The notes under the pieces are model-generated. The model was not told where the DNA came from. It ran no database searches and saw nothing but the letters and a program-made list of their open reading frames with translations. Shown one piece after another: positions 1 through 5,850 of a DNA stretch of 5,850 bases (the stretch's first letter is position 1; the number at the start of each line of letters is the position of its first letter). The translations under genes and the position numbers were made by a program. The stretch spans positions 1 to 5,850 of the forward strand of contig JALXCG010000454.1 of NCBI GenBank assembly GCA_026991065.1, in the 5' to 3' direction. Source of the stretch: JALXCG01 sp026991065 [NCBI: Gemmatimonadota bacterium]. GTDB taxonomy: Bacteria; GCA-2686955.

Positions 1-283
1 CGCCGGCCCCCGGGAGATCGGGCAGAGGGCTTGGCGTGGGGCGCGAGAGCTGGAAATAGGCGCCCAGCAAAAGCGGTCGGTGCCGGCACCGCGACATCGG
101 TTCACCAGCACCGGACCAGTTGCTCCGTGGCCCCTGAAGAGGCAGCGACTGTCGTTCGGAGGGGAGGGGGCGATGCCCGGACTGCGGCCGGCGGAGTGGC
201 GTCGCGGTGGAAGCGCGGGGCTGGTGCACTTAAAGAATGAAGAGGATGGGGAGGGCGTGAGGTTGTGGCGCGGCCGGAGGTCG
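1..283. other. Region without a convincing gene
   Basis: I see no supported gene here. Open frames exist on both strands, but their translations are rich in Arg, Pro, Gly and Ala, lack recognisable motifs and lack good ribosome binding sites, as expected by chance at this GC content. The stretch lies downstream of the leftward HHE-domain gene, so it should contain that transcript's 3' end. The only structure I note is a 14-bp palindrome at 78-91. Confidence 0.6.
71..91 (-). terminator. Possible weak terminator hairpin for the leftward block
   Basis: Positions 78-91 read CGGTGCCGGCACCG, a perfect 14-bp palindrome that can fold as a 5-bp stem with a CCGG loop. Read on the minus strand it is followed within a few bases by a short run of four T (complement of 70-73 region). 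The stem is short, the T-run is minimal, and it lies about 190 bp past the HHE gene stop. It may equally be a chance GC-rich palindrome. Confidence 0.2.
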
Positions 284-694
284 TCAGGCGCGATCGAGAA
301 GCGGGTAGAGTTCGGCATCCTCGCGGTCGACGCGGGCTTCGAGGGTGGCGAGGATGAGCCAGGTGGCCTGGGCGAATTCGAGGGGATGGGCTTCGATCTC
401 GCTGCGCTGCCATTTGCTGGTGTAGCGGATCACGGTCTCCAGCAGGACGCCCATTTCGGCCGCGAAGGCGCGCGCGGTTTCACGCACGCGGGCGTCGGAA
501 TGCTGCTCCAGGATGGAGTAGATGGTGCGCTCCTCGGCGATCAGGTGACGGCTGAGTTTGCCGTTGAAATCGTTCAGGGAGGAGCGGATGAGAGCGGCCT
601 CCTCGACCGTTTTGCCCATGCGGATCAGGCGGGTGATTTCTCCGGTGACCGTGAGGATTTCATGATGCTGCTGGCGCATTGCTGCGGTGCGCAT
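284..694 (-). CDS. Hemerythrin-like HHE-domain protein
   Basis: A 136-residue soluble, mostly helical protein of the hemerythrin/HHE cation-binding type. Such proteins bind a non-haem di-iron centre and bind, store or sense oxygen, NO or iron. Candidate ligands are His10, His11 and Glu12 (RQQHHEIL), His50 with Glu54/Glu55 (RHLIAEE), His65, His103, and Glu125/Asp126 in the last helix (REDAELYPLL). The usual final H-x3-E ligand pair appears as Arg121-x3-Glu125, so one expected histidine is missing. The start chosen is the ATG at 694, preceded by a strong purine tract GGGAGAGAGG. The frame stays open to an ATG at 769, but that one has no ribosome binding site, and its extra 25 residues look non-family. 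An ATG at 679 is a second alternative. The gene lies 111 bp behind the chemoreceptor on the same strand and is probably co-transcribed with it. The fold is fairly certain; the ligand bound is unknown. Confidence 0.8.
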   Translation of the reverse strand: MRTAAMRQQHHEILTVTGEITRLIRMGKTVEEAALIRSSLNDFNGKLSRHLIAEERTIYSILEQHSDARVRETARAFAAEMGVLLETVIRYTSKWQRSEIEAHPLEFAQATWLILATLEARVDREDAELYPLLDRA

Positions 695-805
695 GGCCTC
701 TCTCCCGCAATGAGCACTGGGTGGGGTTGCCTTGGAGTTAGGATCGCCCGCGGGGGGTGACCAATCCATGATAACCTGACTCTGGAGAGAAAACGCACAG
801 GGTGG

Positions 806-2359
806 TCAAAAGGAGGTCAGAACGTCCAGTGGGAGCATCGCTTCGAGATCGGCCTGCTCCTGGGACAGGGGAGACGAGGTGCGCTCCGGGACGGCCGGGG
901 TCGAGAGCGGGCGGGGCGCGGTTCCGGCGTCGGTGCCTCCAAGGTTGAAACGCCCCGTGAGTTCGCGCAGGGATTCGGCCTGTTGCAGGAGCTGCTGGGC
1001 GGCGGCGGCCGATTCCTCCGAAGCGGAGGCGGTGTTCTGGGCAACATCACCGACCTGGGCGACACCGGCGGAGATCTGCGAGACTCCGCCCTGCTGCTGC
1101 TCCGAGGCCTGGGCGATCTCCTGCATCATGTTGCTGACCTCTATGACGCGCTTGCTGATGGCGTCGAGGCCGCGGCGTACCTCTTGCGTGAGGGAGACAC
1201 CTTGGGAGGTGCTTTGCACCGCCTGGCCGATCAGTTCGGCGGTTCCCTTGGCGGAATCGGCGCTGCGAATGGCAAGATTGCGGACCTCTTCGGCGACCAC
1301 GGCGAAGCCCTTGCCGGCTTCTCCGGCGCGGGCCGCTTCGACCGCGGCGTTGAGTGCCAGGAGATTGGTCTGGAAGGCGATTTCGTCAATCTCCTTGACG
1401 ATGGTTGCGGTCTGATCGGCCGACTTCTGGATCGCTTCCATCGCCTCGGCGAGCCTCCCGATCTCCTGCATGCTGGATTTGAGATCGCTGGTGGCGGAAT
1501 CGGTGGTGCCACGGGCACGCGAGGCGAATTCCGCGTTTTGCGTTGCCGATGCGGTCATCTGGTTGAGGCTGGCGGAGATCTGCTGGACGGCGCTGGCTTG
1601 TTCGCTGGCGCCTTCGGCGAGGGATTGACTGCCGCTGGCGATCTCCTTGGCCGCCATGGTGACCTGCTCGGCGGCGGCGCGAACCTGGGCCAAGCTGGTG
1701 TCGAGATTGCCGATGGCCAGGTTGAGCGAGGCGGCGAGGGTGCCGAATTCGCCCGGGTAGTCGTTGGTGATCCGGGCGCGCAGGTCGCCGCCGGCGACTC
1801 TGTTGAGCGTGGCCGAGGCGTCCTGGAGAGGCTGGACGATGGTGTCGACCATCGTGTTGACTTGCTGTAGAAGATCGTGGAATGAGCCGGAGACATGAGC
1901 GGGGTCGGTGCGCGCGGAGAGGTTGCCGCTGGAAATCTCGCGGGCGAGGACACGCAGAGAGTGCAGCACCGTGCGTTGATCCGATTCATCGACGAGGAGT
2001 TCGATCCCGCCGATCGGCTCCCCTTTGGCGTCGAAAAGCGGGGTGCAGAGGGCCTGGACGGCGAGTTCGCTGCCGTCGCGGGCGCGGGTGCTGGTGTGGG
2101 CGGTTTCGCTGGCGCCGGTTTGCATCGCTCGGCGAAGGGCGCAGTCGCCGGTGCTGCAGAGTGGCGTCCGGCAGACTTCGCCGCAGTTCATCTTGCCGAC
2201 GACCTCTTCGCGGGAATAGCCGAGAGTGTTCAGGAGATGGTCGCTGATGTGGAGGATGGTGAGGTCGCGGTCGACCACAAATGCGCTCGTGCCAAGATGA
2301 GTAATTGCGTTGTTCAGGTCGATCCCGTGGCCGTCCTGACGATGCAGTCTGAAAAGCAT
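806..2359 (-). CDS. Soluble methyl-accepting chemotaxis protein with Cys4-PAS and HAMP domains
   Basis: A 517-residue chemoreceptor that should signal to the CheA-CheW kinase complex. No signal peptide or membrane span is visible, so it is cytoplasmic. Domains in order: a PAS sensor at about 18-125; two consecutive HAMP-like segments at about 130-175 and 176-226 (GNLSAR and [16 protein letters not shown] signatures); and a methyl-accepting coiled-coil domain at about 230-470. The hairpin tip is highly conserved at about 322-366 ([20 protein letters not shown] and following). Glu/Gln pairs such as 259-260 and 448-449 are candidate methylation sites. The PAS domain carries cysteines 59, 63, 68 and 73 (C-x3-C-x4-C-x4-C), suggesting a metal, Fe-S or thiol redox site. 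The tail from about 472 is Pro/Ser-rich and ends LTSF, without a CheR/CheB-tethering pentapeptide of the NWETF type. The start at 2359 has AGAGGAGA six bases upstream; the frame stays open to 2692, but that extension is Arg/Pro-rich and implausible. Confidence 0.93.
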   Translation of the reverse strand: MLFRLHRQDGHGIDLNNAITHLGTSAFVVDRDLTILHISDHLLNTLGYSREEVVGKMNCGEVCRTPLCSTGDCALRRAMQTGASETAHTSTRARDGSELAVQALCTPLFDAKGEPIGGIELLVDESDQRTVLHSLRVLAREISSGNLSARTDPAHVSGSFHDLLQQVNTMVDTIVQPLQDASATLNRVAGGDLRARITNDYPGEFGTLAASLNLAIGNLDTSLAQVRAAAEQVTMAAKEIASGSQSLAEGASEQASAVQQISASLNQMTASATQNAEFASRARGTTDSATSDLKSSMQEIGRLAEAMEAIQKSADQTATIVKEIDEIAFQTNLLALNAAVEAARAGEAGKGFAVVAEEVRNLAIRSADSAKGTAELIGQAVQSTSQGVSLTQEVRRGLDAISKRVIEVSNMMQEIAQASEQQQGGVSQISAGVAQVGDVAQNTASASEESAAAAQQLLQQAESLRELTGRFNLGGTDAGTAPRPLSTPAVPERTSSPLSQEQADLEAMLPLDVLTSF

Positions 2360-2365
2360 TCCAGG

Positions 2366-2373
2366 TCTCCTCT
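2366..2373 (-). promoter_or_regulatory. Ribosome binding site of the chemoreceptor gene
   Basis: On the minus strand AGAGGAGA lies six bases before the ATG at 2359. It decides the start among several in-frame candidates, because the longer frame reaching 2692 has no comparable site and encodes an Arg/Pro-rich, non-conserved extension. Confidence 0.75.
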
Positions 2374-2489
2374 GATCCCGGCGGTGCGGTGGCGGATGCG
2401 GACGGTGGACAGGGAGGTACCGAGGTGCCGAACGGCGACACCGTGGTGCCACGACGCGGTGCGTTCTTGTGCAGCGCAGGCGTGGTCGG

Positions 2490-2538
2490 GGCCTCATCTT
2501 TAGCATCGGTGGAGCGTGCGAGTCGGCTTGATCTTTAA
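2490..2538. repeat. Pair of imperfect 14-bp direct repeats, possible operator
   Basis: GGCCTCATCTTTAG at 2490-2503 and GGCTTGATCTTTAA at 2525-2538 match at 11 of 14 positions, with starts 35 bp apart. They occupy the AT-richest part of the divergent intergenic region. A regulator binding both could affect either operon, but two short copies can occur by chance and I recognise no known operator. Confidence 0.25.
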
Positions 2539-2589
2539 TTTCGGCGCGCGGGCCTGGCCGGCGGCACGGCGGAGGAGAAAAGGCCGAGA

Positions 2590-2619
2590 TTGACTCCTGC
2601 TGCCCGTGCATGTTACGGG
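2590..2619 (+). promoter_or_regulatory. Candidate promoter of the hem operon
   Basis: TTGACT at 2590-2595 is a good match to a sigma-70 -35 element. The -10 candidates 16-18 bp downstream (around 2612-2619, GTTACGGG) are poor. If used, transcription would start near 2625 and give a leader of about 30 bases before the ATG at 2657. It is the best plus-strand candidate I see, and it is weak. Confidence 0.25.
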
Positions 2620-2656
2620 TTCTGTTCCTGGCCCCTTGTTGTTTCTGTGCTGCGGA

Positions 2657-3502
2657 ATGGAATCCGCGGAAACGAACCCCTTGATTGCTCAATTCCTAAT
2701 ACCGCTTGTCTACTGTGCGGGCGCGCTTCTCTACGGGCTGCATTTTGTTCGTGATGATCGGCTGTCCGGGCGCGCGGCCAGCCTGTCCCTGGGGCTGGGG
2801 GCCCTCCTGCATCTGGCGGTTCTCAGTCCCGCCGGCAGCGGCGCGCTGCAGTGCCCGGTGACTCATGAAGCGGGGTTCCTCTCTCTCTTCGCCCTGTGCG
2901 TGGTCGTGGTTTATCTGATCCTCGAACGGCAGTTTCGGCAGCGCTCCATGGGGATGATCATGGCGCCGTTCGCGGCGTTCCTCTACGTCATCTCGGTCCT
3001 CCTCGACAGTGCCGCCGGCGCGGGAACGCAGCAGGCGGTGCTCTTTCGCAGTGCGTGGTTCGGGGTGCACATCCTCGCCTCCCTGATCGCCTACGCCGCA
3101 TTTGCATTCAGCGCGGTTTCCGCCCTCATGCTGATCCTGCTCGAGCGCGCCCTCTCAGGGGCTCGCATGGGGTTGATCTTTTCCCGCTTTCCCGATCTCG
3201 ACACCCTGGACCGGATGACTTTTCGGGCCATCACGATCGGTTTTCCGGCGTTGACGGTGGGGCTGGTGAGTGGCGCGGTTTGGGCGCTCACCGATGCCCG
3301 GCAGTTGGGCTGGGCGACCGACCCCAAAACGCTGGCCGCCACTCTGGCCTGGTTGGTCTATGCCGGTTTTCTCCTTTCGCGGCCGTGGCTGGGATGGCAG
3401 GGGGTTCGTTCCGCCCGGACCGCGCTTTTCGGGTTTCTGCTGGTGCTTTTGACCCAGGCAGCGGTGGGGCCGCTGCTGAGCGGTTTCCACAGCTTTCGTT
3501 AG
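2657..3502 (+). CDS. hemX: HemX/CcsA-type membrane protein (cytochrome c assembly family)
   Basis: A 281-residue integral membrane protein with about eight hydrophobic segments (roughly 8-28, 41-57, 72-90, 97-116, 132-160, 189-210, 226-243, 252-273). It resembles the HemX/CcsA family: CcsA proteins handle haem for cytochrome c maturation, while HemX beside hemA is linked to control of glutamyl-tRNA reductase levels in Bacillus. Family-like features are His138 in WFGVHIL before a helix, [19 protein letters not shown] at about 221-239, and a near-terminal His278. The tryptophan-rich WWD haem-binding stretch that normally precedes DPKE is degraded to [17 protein letters not shown], which argues for a HemX-like rather than a full cytochrome c synthase role. 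The ATG at 2657 has only a weak GCGGA upstream. GTG at 2606 and TTG at 2681 (behind GGAAACGAACCCC) are alternatives. It is first in the hem operon, and its stop lies 11 bp before hemA. Confidence 0.82.
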   Translation: MESAETNPLIAQFLIPLVYCAGALLYGLHFVRDDRLSGRAASLSLGLGALLHLAVLSPAGSGALQCPVTHEAGFLSLFALCVVVVYLILERQFRQRSMGMIMAPFAAFLYVISVLLDSAAGAGTQQAVLFRSAWFGVHILASLIAYAAFAFSAVSALMLILLERALSGARMGLIFSRFPDLDTLDRMTFRAITIGFPALTVGLVSGAVWALTDARQLGWATDPKTLAATLAWLVYAGFLLSRPWLGWQGVRSARTALFGFLLVLLTQAAVGPLLSGFHSFR

Positions 3503-3505
3503 GTG
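3501..3505 (+). promoter_or_regulatory. Ribosome binding site of hemA overlapping the hemX-like stop
   Basis: AGGTG begins within the TAG stop of the hemX-like gene and sits eight bases before the hemA ATG at 3514. It supports that start within a frame that stays open far upstream and suggests translational coupling of the two genes. Confidence 0.6.
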
Positions 3506-3513
3506 CCGCTTTT

Positions 3514-4884
3514 ATGCGCCTTCATCTTCTCGGCCTGAACCACCGCTCGACACCGGTCGAGATTCGCGAAAAAGTGGCTTTTGACCACGCCGCGGTGCTG
3601 CGAGCCGGCAATGCCCTGGCGGAGGCCGGCGCCGGCGAGCGGGTGATCTTGAGTACCTGCAATCGAGCCGAGATCTACGCCGCATGGCCGGGCAGTGTGG
3701 AGGAGGGGCGCGAAGCGGCGGAGCGCTTTCTGGCCGATTTCCACGGCATTGATCGGGCCCTGCTGCGCAAGCACGCTTACCACGAGGTCGGTACCGGGGC
3801 GGTGACGCATCTGCTGCGCGTGGCGTCGAGCCTTGATTCGCAGATCATCGGTGAGTCGGAGATTCTGCGGCAGGTTCGTGAGGCGCATGAAACCGCCCGC
3901 GAAGCGGGCTGGACCGGTCCTTTCTTTAATCGTCTCTTCGCCACCGCGATCGAGACCGGCAAGCGGGTGCGCACCGAGACCGCGATCGGCCAGTCCACCA
4001 CCTCGGTGGCGTTTGCGGCGGTGCAGTTGGCGCGCAAGCTCTTCGGCAAATTCCACCACCGCACGGCGCTGGTGATCGGTGCCGGGGAGATGGCCGAGCA
4101 GGTGGCGCGCTATCTGATCGATGGCAAGGTCTCCCACCTGATTGTCGCCAACCGGAGCCGCGAGCACGCAGTGGAGCTGTTGGCCGCGCTGCCGTCGCGG
4201 CCCGGTGGGGTGATCGGGCTGGATGAGTTGGAGGATGCGCTGGTCGATGCGGACTTGGTGACCACCTCAACGGCGGCCACGGAACCGGTGCTGAGCGCTT
4301 CTCTGGTGCGCAGGGCGATGCGGAGGCGCAAGAATCGCCCGCTTTTCATCGTCGATATTGCGGTGCCGCGCGACGTTGATCCGGCGGTGAGCGAACTCTA
4401 CAACACCTATCTCTACCACATCGATGATCTCAAGCAGGTGGTGCGCGCCGGCGAAGCGCGGCGGCGGGCGGAGGCCGTGGTTGCGGAGACGCTGATCAAG
4501 GGCGAGGTGTGCGCATTTGCCCGTTGGGTCGAGGAGCGGGCGGTGGTGCCGGCGATCGCGACTTTGCGCCGCCGGGGGCACCAGGTTGCCGAGCAGGAGG
4601 TGGAGCGCGTGTTGCGCCGTCTCGGCGACCAACTCTCCAGCGGAGACCAGCAGTTGATCCGCCATCTGGGAGATGCGATTGTGGCCAAGCTCCTGCACCA
4701 ACCGACGGTGCGCCTGAAGGAGGCGGCCGCGAACGGTCATGCCGGCGATCATGTCGAGGCGTTGCGCTATCTTTTCGCTCTGGATGAGGGCCCGGAGGGG
4801 CACCTGAATGGGCGTTTGACCCCATCGGCGAAGGCGGGGGCGGAGGATCCCTGTCGCGAGCATCGCGCGCGCCGGATCTCTTAG
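3514..4884 (+). CDS. hemA: Glutamyl-tRNA reductase
   Basis: Reduces glutamyl-tRNA(Glu) with NADPH to glutamate-1-semialdehyde, the committed step of C5-pathway tetrapyrrole synthesis, in the cytoplasm. The 456 residues show the full family layout. The N-terminal catalytic domain opens with GLNHRSTPVEIREK and contains nucleophile Cys49 in LSTCNRAEIYA, plus His99 and SSLDSQIIGESEILRQV. The NADPH-binding domain has the GAGEMA loop at 189-194, VANRSREHA at 211-219 and DIAVPRDVDP at 281-290. The C-terminal helical dimerisation domain covers about 320-425, with LLHQPTVRLKEAA at 393-405. Residues after about 426 form a polar, low-conservation tail, making it somewhat longer than the E. coli enzyme (418). 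The start follows AGGTG at good spacing; the frame is open back to 2896, but that part is only the shadow of the hemX-like gene. hemC follows after 15 bp. Confidence 0.97.
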   Translation: MRLHLLGLNHRSTPVEIREKVAFDHAAVLRAGNALAEAGAGERVILSTCNRAEIYAAWPGSVEEGREAAERFLADFHGIDRALLRKHAYHEVGTGAVTHLLRVASSLDSQIIGESEILRQVREAHETAREAGWTGPFFNRLFATAIETGKRVRTETAIGQSTTSVAFAAVQLARKLFGKFHHRTALVIGAGEMAEQVARYLIDGKVSHLIVANRSREHAVELLAALPSRPGGVIGLDELEDALVDADLVTTSTAATEPVLSASLVRRAMRRRKNRPLFIVDIAVPRDVDPAVSELYNTYLYHIDDLKQVVRAGEARRRAEAVVAETLIKGEVCAFARWVEERAVVPAIATLRRRGHQVAEQEVERVLRRLGDQLSSGDQQLIRHLGDAIVAKLLHQPTVRLKEAAANGHAGDHVEALRYLFALDEGPEGHLNGRLTPSAKAGAEDPCREHRARRIS

Positions 4885-4889
4885 CGAGC

Positions 4890-4897
4890 GAGAGGAG
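4890..4897 (+). promoter_or_regulatory. Ribosome binding site of hemC, with ambiguous start
   Basis: GAGAGGAG lies just before three in-frame starts: GTG 4897 (overlapping it), ATG 4900 (two bases after) and TTG 4906 (eight bases after, the best spacing). ATG 4900 is preferred because it is the standard codon and gives active-site numbering that matches E. coli HemC, but TTG 4906 cannot be excluded. Confidence 0.55.
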
Positions 4898-4899
4898 TG

Positions 4900-5820
4900 A
4901 TGAGTTTGGCAACCCTGCGCATCGGTACACGTGGATCGGATCTGGCGCTTTGGCAGGCGCGCTATGTCGCGGACGCACTGCGCCGCCTGGATGGCGACCG
5001 GGCGGTTGAGATCAAAGTGATCCGGACCATCGGCGATCGGGTTCTCGATCGGCCGATCGCCGCGGTCGGCACGCAAGGGGTGTTCGTCAAGGAGGTCCAG
5101 GAGGAGTTGCTCCAGGGGCGTGTCGATCTTGCCGTGCATAGCATGAAGGATCTGGAGACGCAGGCCGTGGAGGGGCTGATTCTGGCGGCGGTGCCGCCGC
5201 GCGGGGCGGTGGCTGATGTGCTGGTCGCACCCGGGTTTCATTCGCTCTCGGAGCTGCCGCAAGGCGCCCGCATCGGCACCGGGTCGCCGCGACGACGGGC
5301 GCAGTTGCTGCATCTGCGCCCGGATCTGGAGATGGTGCCGGTTCGCGGCAACGTGCCGGGGCGGATCGAGCGGGTTGCCGAAGCTGGTTTGACCGGTGTG
5401 GTGCTGGCCGAGGCGGGGCTGGTGCGCTTGGGACTGGGCGGACGGATCTCTTTTACGCTCTCGCTGGATGAGGTGCTGCCGGCGCCCGGGCAGGGGGCTC
5501 TGGCGATCGAGTGCCGGGCCGACGATGCCGCAACCCGGATGGCTCTGGCGCCGCTCCATGACGCTGCCACGGGTGCCGCGACGCGGGCCGAGCGCGCGCT
5601 GCTGCGGGGGCTGGGAGGCGGCTGTCACGCGCCGATCGGTGCTTTTGCTCAGGTCTGGGCCGGGCGCACGCTGGTTCTGGAGGGAGGGGTTGCGGCGCCC
5701 GACGGTCACGCGGTGGAGCGCGCGACGCTGCGCGGTGACGTGGAGGAGGCCGCGGCTCTCGGCGAGCGGCTGGCCGCGCTTCTGCTTCAGCGAGGTGTGG
5801 AACCGTGGCTGGCGGAGTAG
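4900..5820 (+). CDS. hemC: Hydroxymethylbilane synthase (porphobilinogen deaminase)
   Basis: Joins four porphobilinogen molecules into the linear tetrapyrrole hydroxymethylbilane, using a covalent dipyrromethane cofactor, in the cytoplasm. The 306 residues contain the key sites at the same numbers as the E. coli enzyme: Arg11 and Ser13 (IGTRGS), Ser81, Lys83 and catalytic Asp84 (VHSMKDL), Arg131/Arg132 (GTGSPRRR), Arg149 and Arg155 (VRGNVPGR), and cofactor-anchoring Cys242 (GGGCHAPIG). PAPGQGALAIECR at about 194-206 is also typical. Departures from the common pattern are GTQGVFVKE for GGKGLFTKE, KDLETQ for KDVPT, and GSPRR for SSLRR; none removes a catalytic residue. The start is uncertain between ATG 4900, GTG 4897 and TTG 4906. 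It follows hemA by 15 bp in the same operon. Its last nine codons before Trp303 form the left arm of a long inverted repeat. hemD would be the expected next gene beyond the window. Confidence 0.97.
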   Translation: MSLATLRIGTRGSDLALWQARYVADALRRLDGDRAVEIKVIRTIGDRVLDRPIAAVGTQGVFVKEVQEELLQGRVDLAVHSMKDLETQAVEGLILAAVPPRGAVADVLVAPGFHSLSELPQGARIGTGSPRRRAQLLHLRPDLEMVPVRGNVPGRIERVAEAGLTGVVLAEAGLVRLGLGGRISFTLSLDEVLPAPGQGALAIECRADDAATRMALAPLHDAATGAATRAERALLRGLGGGCHAPIGAFAQVWAGRTLVLEGGVAAPDGHAVERATLRGDVEEAAALGERLAALLLQRGVEPWLAE

Positions 5821-5850
5821 GCGCGGTTCCACACCTCGCTGAAGCAGAAG
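5779..5850. repeat. Long perfect inverted repeat across the hemC stop, reaching the window end
   Basis: Positions 5779-5805 and 5824-5850 are exact reverse complements over 27 bp. A G-U pair (5806/5823) and a G-C pair (5807/5822) extend the stem to 29 bp, leaving a 14-base loop that contains the hemC stop codon. The left arm encodes HemC residues 294-302. The right arm ends at the last base supplied, so the repeat may continue. It could be a transcription terminator or RNA-processing hairpin, a recent inverted duplication, or a foldback artefact of amplification or assembly. No T-run can be seen because the window stops. Confidence 0.9.

Larger units (their letters stand above)
2360..2656. 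other. Divergent intergenic region between the chemoreceptor and the hem operon
   Basis: About 297 bp separate the two divergent start codons, so both promoters should lie here. Visible items are the chemoreceptor ribosome binding site, an AT-richer patch with two similar 14-mers (2490-2503 and 2525-2538), a short dyad CGTGG-TG-CCACG at 2442-2453, an SD-like GGAGGAG at 2571-2577 with no useful gene behind it, and a TTGACT that could be a -35 box. I found no clear sigma-28 flagellar-type (TAAA / GCCGATAA) or sigma-54 (GG-N10-GC) promoter for the chemoreceptor. Confidence 0.55.

Noticed and set aside
47-91. Stretch loosely resembling part of a CRISPR tracrRNA scaffold (GAGAGCTGGAAATAGG, then a GGTGC palindrome)
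   Set aside because: The resemblance is a few bases long, there are no repeats, spacers or cas genes, and the surrounding pairing needed is absent.
80-760. Plus-strand open frame of 226 codons opposite the HHE gene
   Set aside because: It is antisense to a recognisable HHE-domain protein and shows Gly/Asp/Ala-rich sequence without family features.
786-805. CGCACAGGG-like sequence recalling the start of a GEMM cyclic-di-GMP riboswitch
   Set aside because: Only a short fragment matches, the tetraloop and the second conserved helix are missing, and it lies at the 3' end of the convergent-side chemoreceptor gene rather than in a leader.
983-1870. Plus-strand open frame of 295 codons opposite the chemoreceptor
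   Set aside because: Its Gly/Leu/Asp-rich translation is the antisense shadow of the highly conserved methyl-accepting domain.
2443-2460. TGGCAC on the minus strand as a possible sigma-54 promoter for the chemoreceptor
   Set aside because: The GC dinucleotide does not fall at the required 10-base spacing from GG; it is two bases off.
2360-2692. N-terminal extension of the chemoreceptor frame by 111 codons
   Set aside because: The extension is Arg/Pro/His-rich, overlaps the start of the divergent HemX-like gene, and the ATG at 2359 has a strong ribosome binding site.
2896-3513. Upstream extension of the hemA frame by 206 codons
   Set aside because: It overlaps the HemX-like membrane gene in another frame, is Arg/Gly-rich without motifs, and HemA homologues begin at the MRLHLLGLNH methionine at 3514.
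4267-5832. Long minus-strand open frame of 521 codons opposite hemA and hemC
   Set aside because: The translation is low-complexity, Arg/Gln/Pro/His-rich and has no motif, while the plus strand encodes two unmistakable enzymes. It is a codon-bias shadow in GC-rich DNA.

Overview
The window is GC-rich DNA with five genes in two divergent blocks. No tRNA, rRNA, CRISPR array or transposon is visible. The leftward block (minus strand) holds a soluble methyl-accepting chemotaxis protein followed by a small hemerythrin-like HHE-domain protein. The rightward block (plus strand) is a tetrapyrrole operon: a HemX/CcsA-type membrane protein, hemA (glutamyl-tRNA reductase) and hemC (hydroxymethylbilane synthase).

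Layout: 1-283 has no convincing gene, only a small palindrome. The HHE protein lies at 284-694 and the chemoreceptor at 806-2359. A divergent intergenic region of about 300 bp (2360-2656) should carry both promoters. The hemX-like gene (2657-3502), hemA (3514-4884) and hemC (4900-5820) follow with gaps of 11 and 15 bp, so they look co-transcribed. The last 72 bases form a near-perfect foldback: 27-bp exact arms that include the 3' end of hemC and run to the final base of the window.

Together hemA and hemC cover the committed step of the C5 pathway (glutamyl-tRNA to glutamate-1-semialdehyde) and the assembly of four porphobilinogens into hydroxymethylbilane. HemX-type proteins commonly sit beside hemA and are related to the CcsA haem-handling proteins. 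The chemoreceptor has no membrane span and carries a PAS domain with a four-cysteine cluster. With the adjacent HHE protein it suggests cytoplasmic sensing of redox state, oxygen or a related diatomic, but this is inference.

Organism: a Gram-negative, motile bacterium using the C5 route. The hemX-hemA-hemC order is known from Geobacter and relatives (Desulfuromonadia), and also from Bacillus, whose base composition and genes look different. HemC departs from the Geobacter type in several motifs, so the assignment to a Desulfuromonadia-like lineage is tentative. Nothing in the window looks like a wholly new system. The items most worth checking are the terminal foldback, the Cys4-PAS receptor with its HHE neighbour, and the degenerate tryptophan-rich motif of the HemX-like protein.
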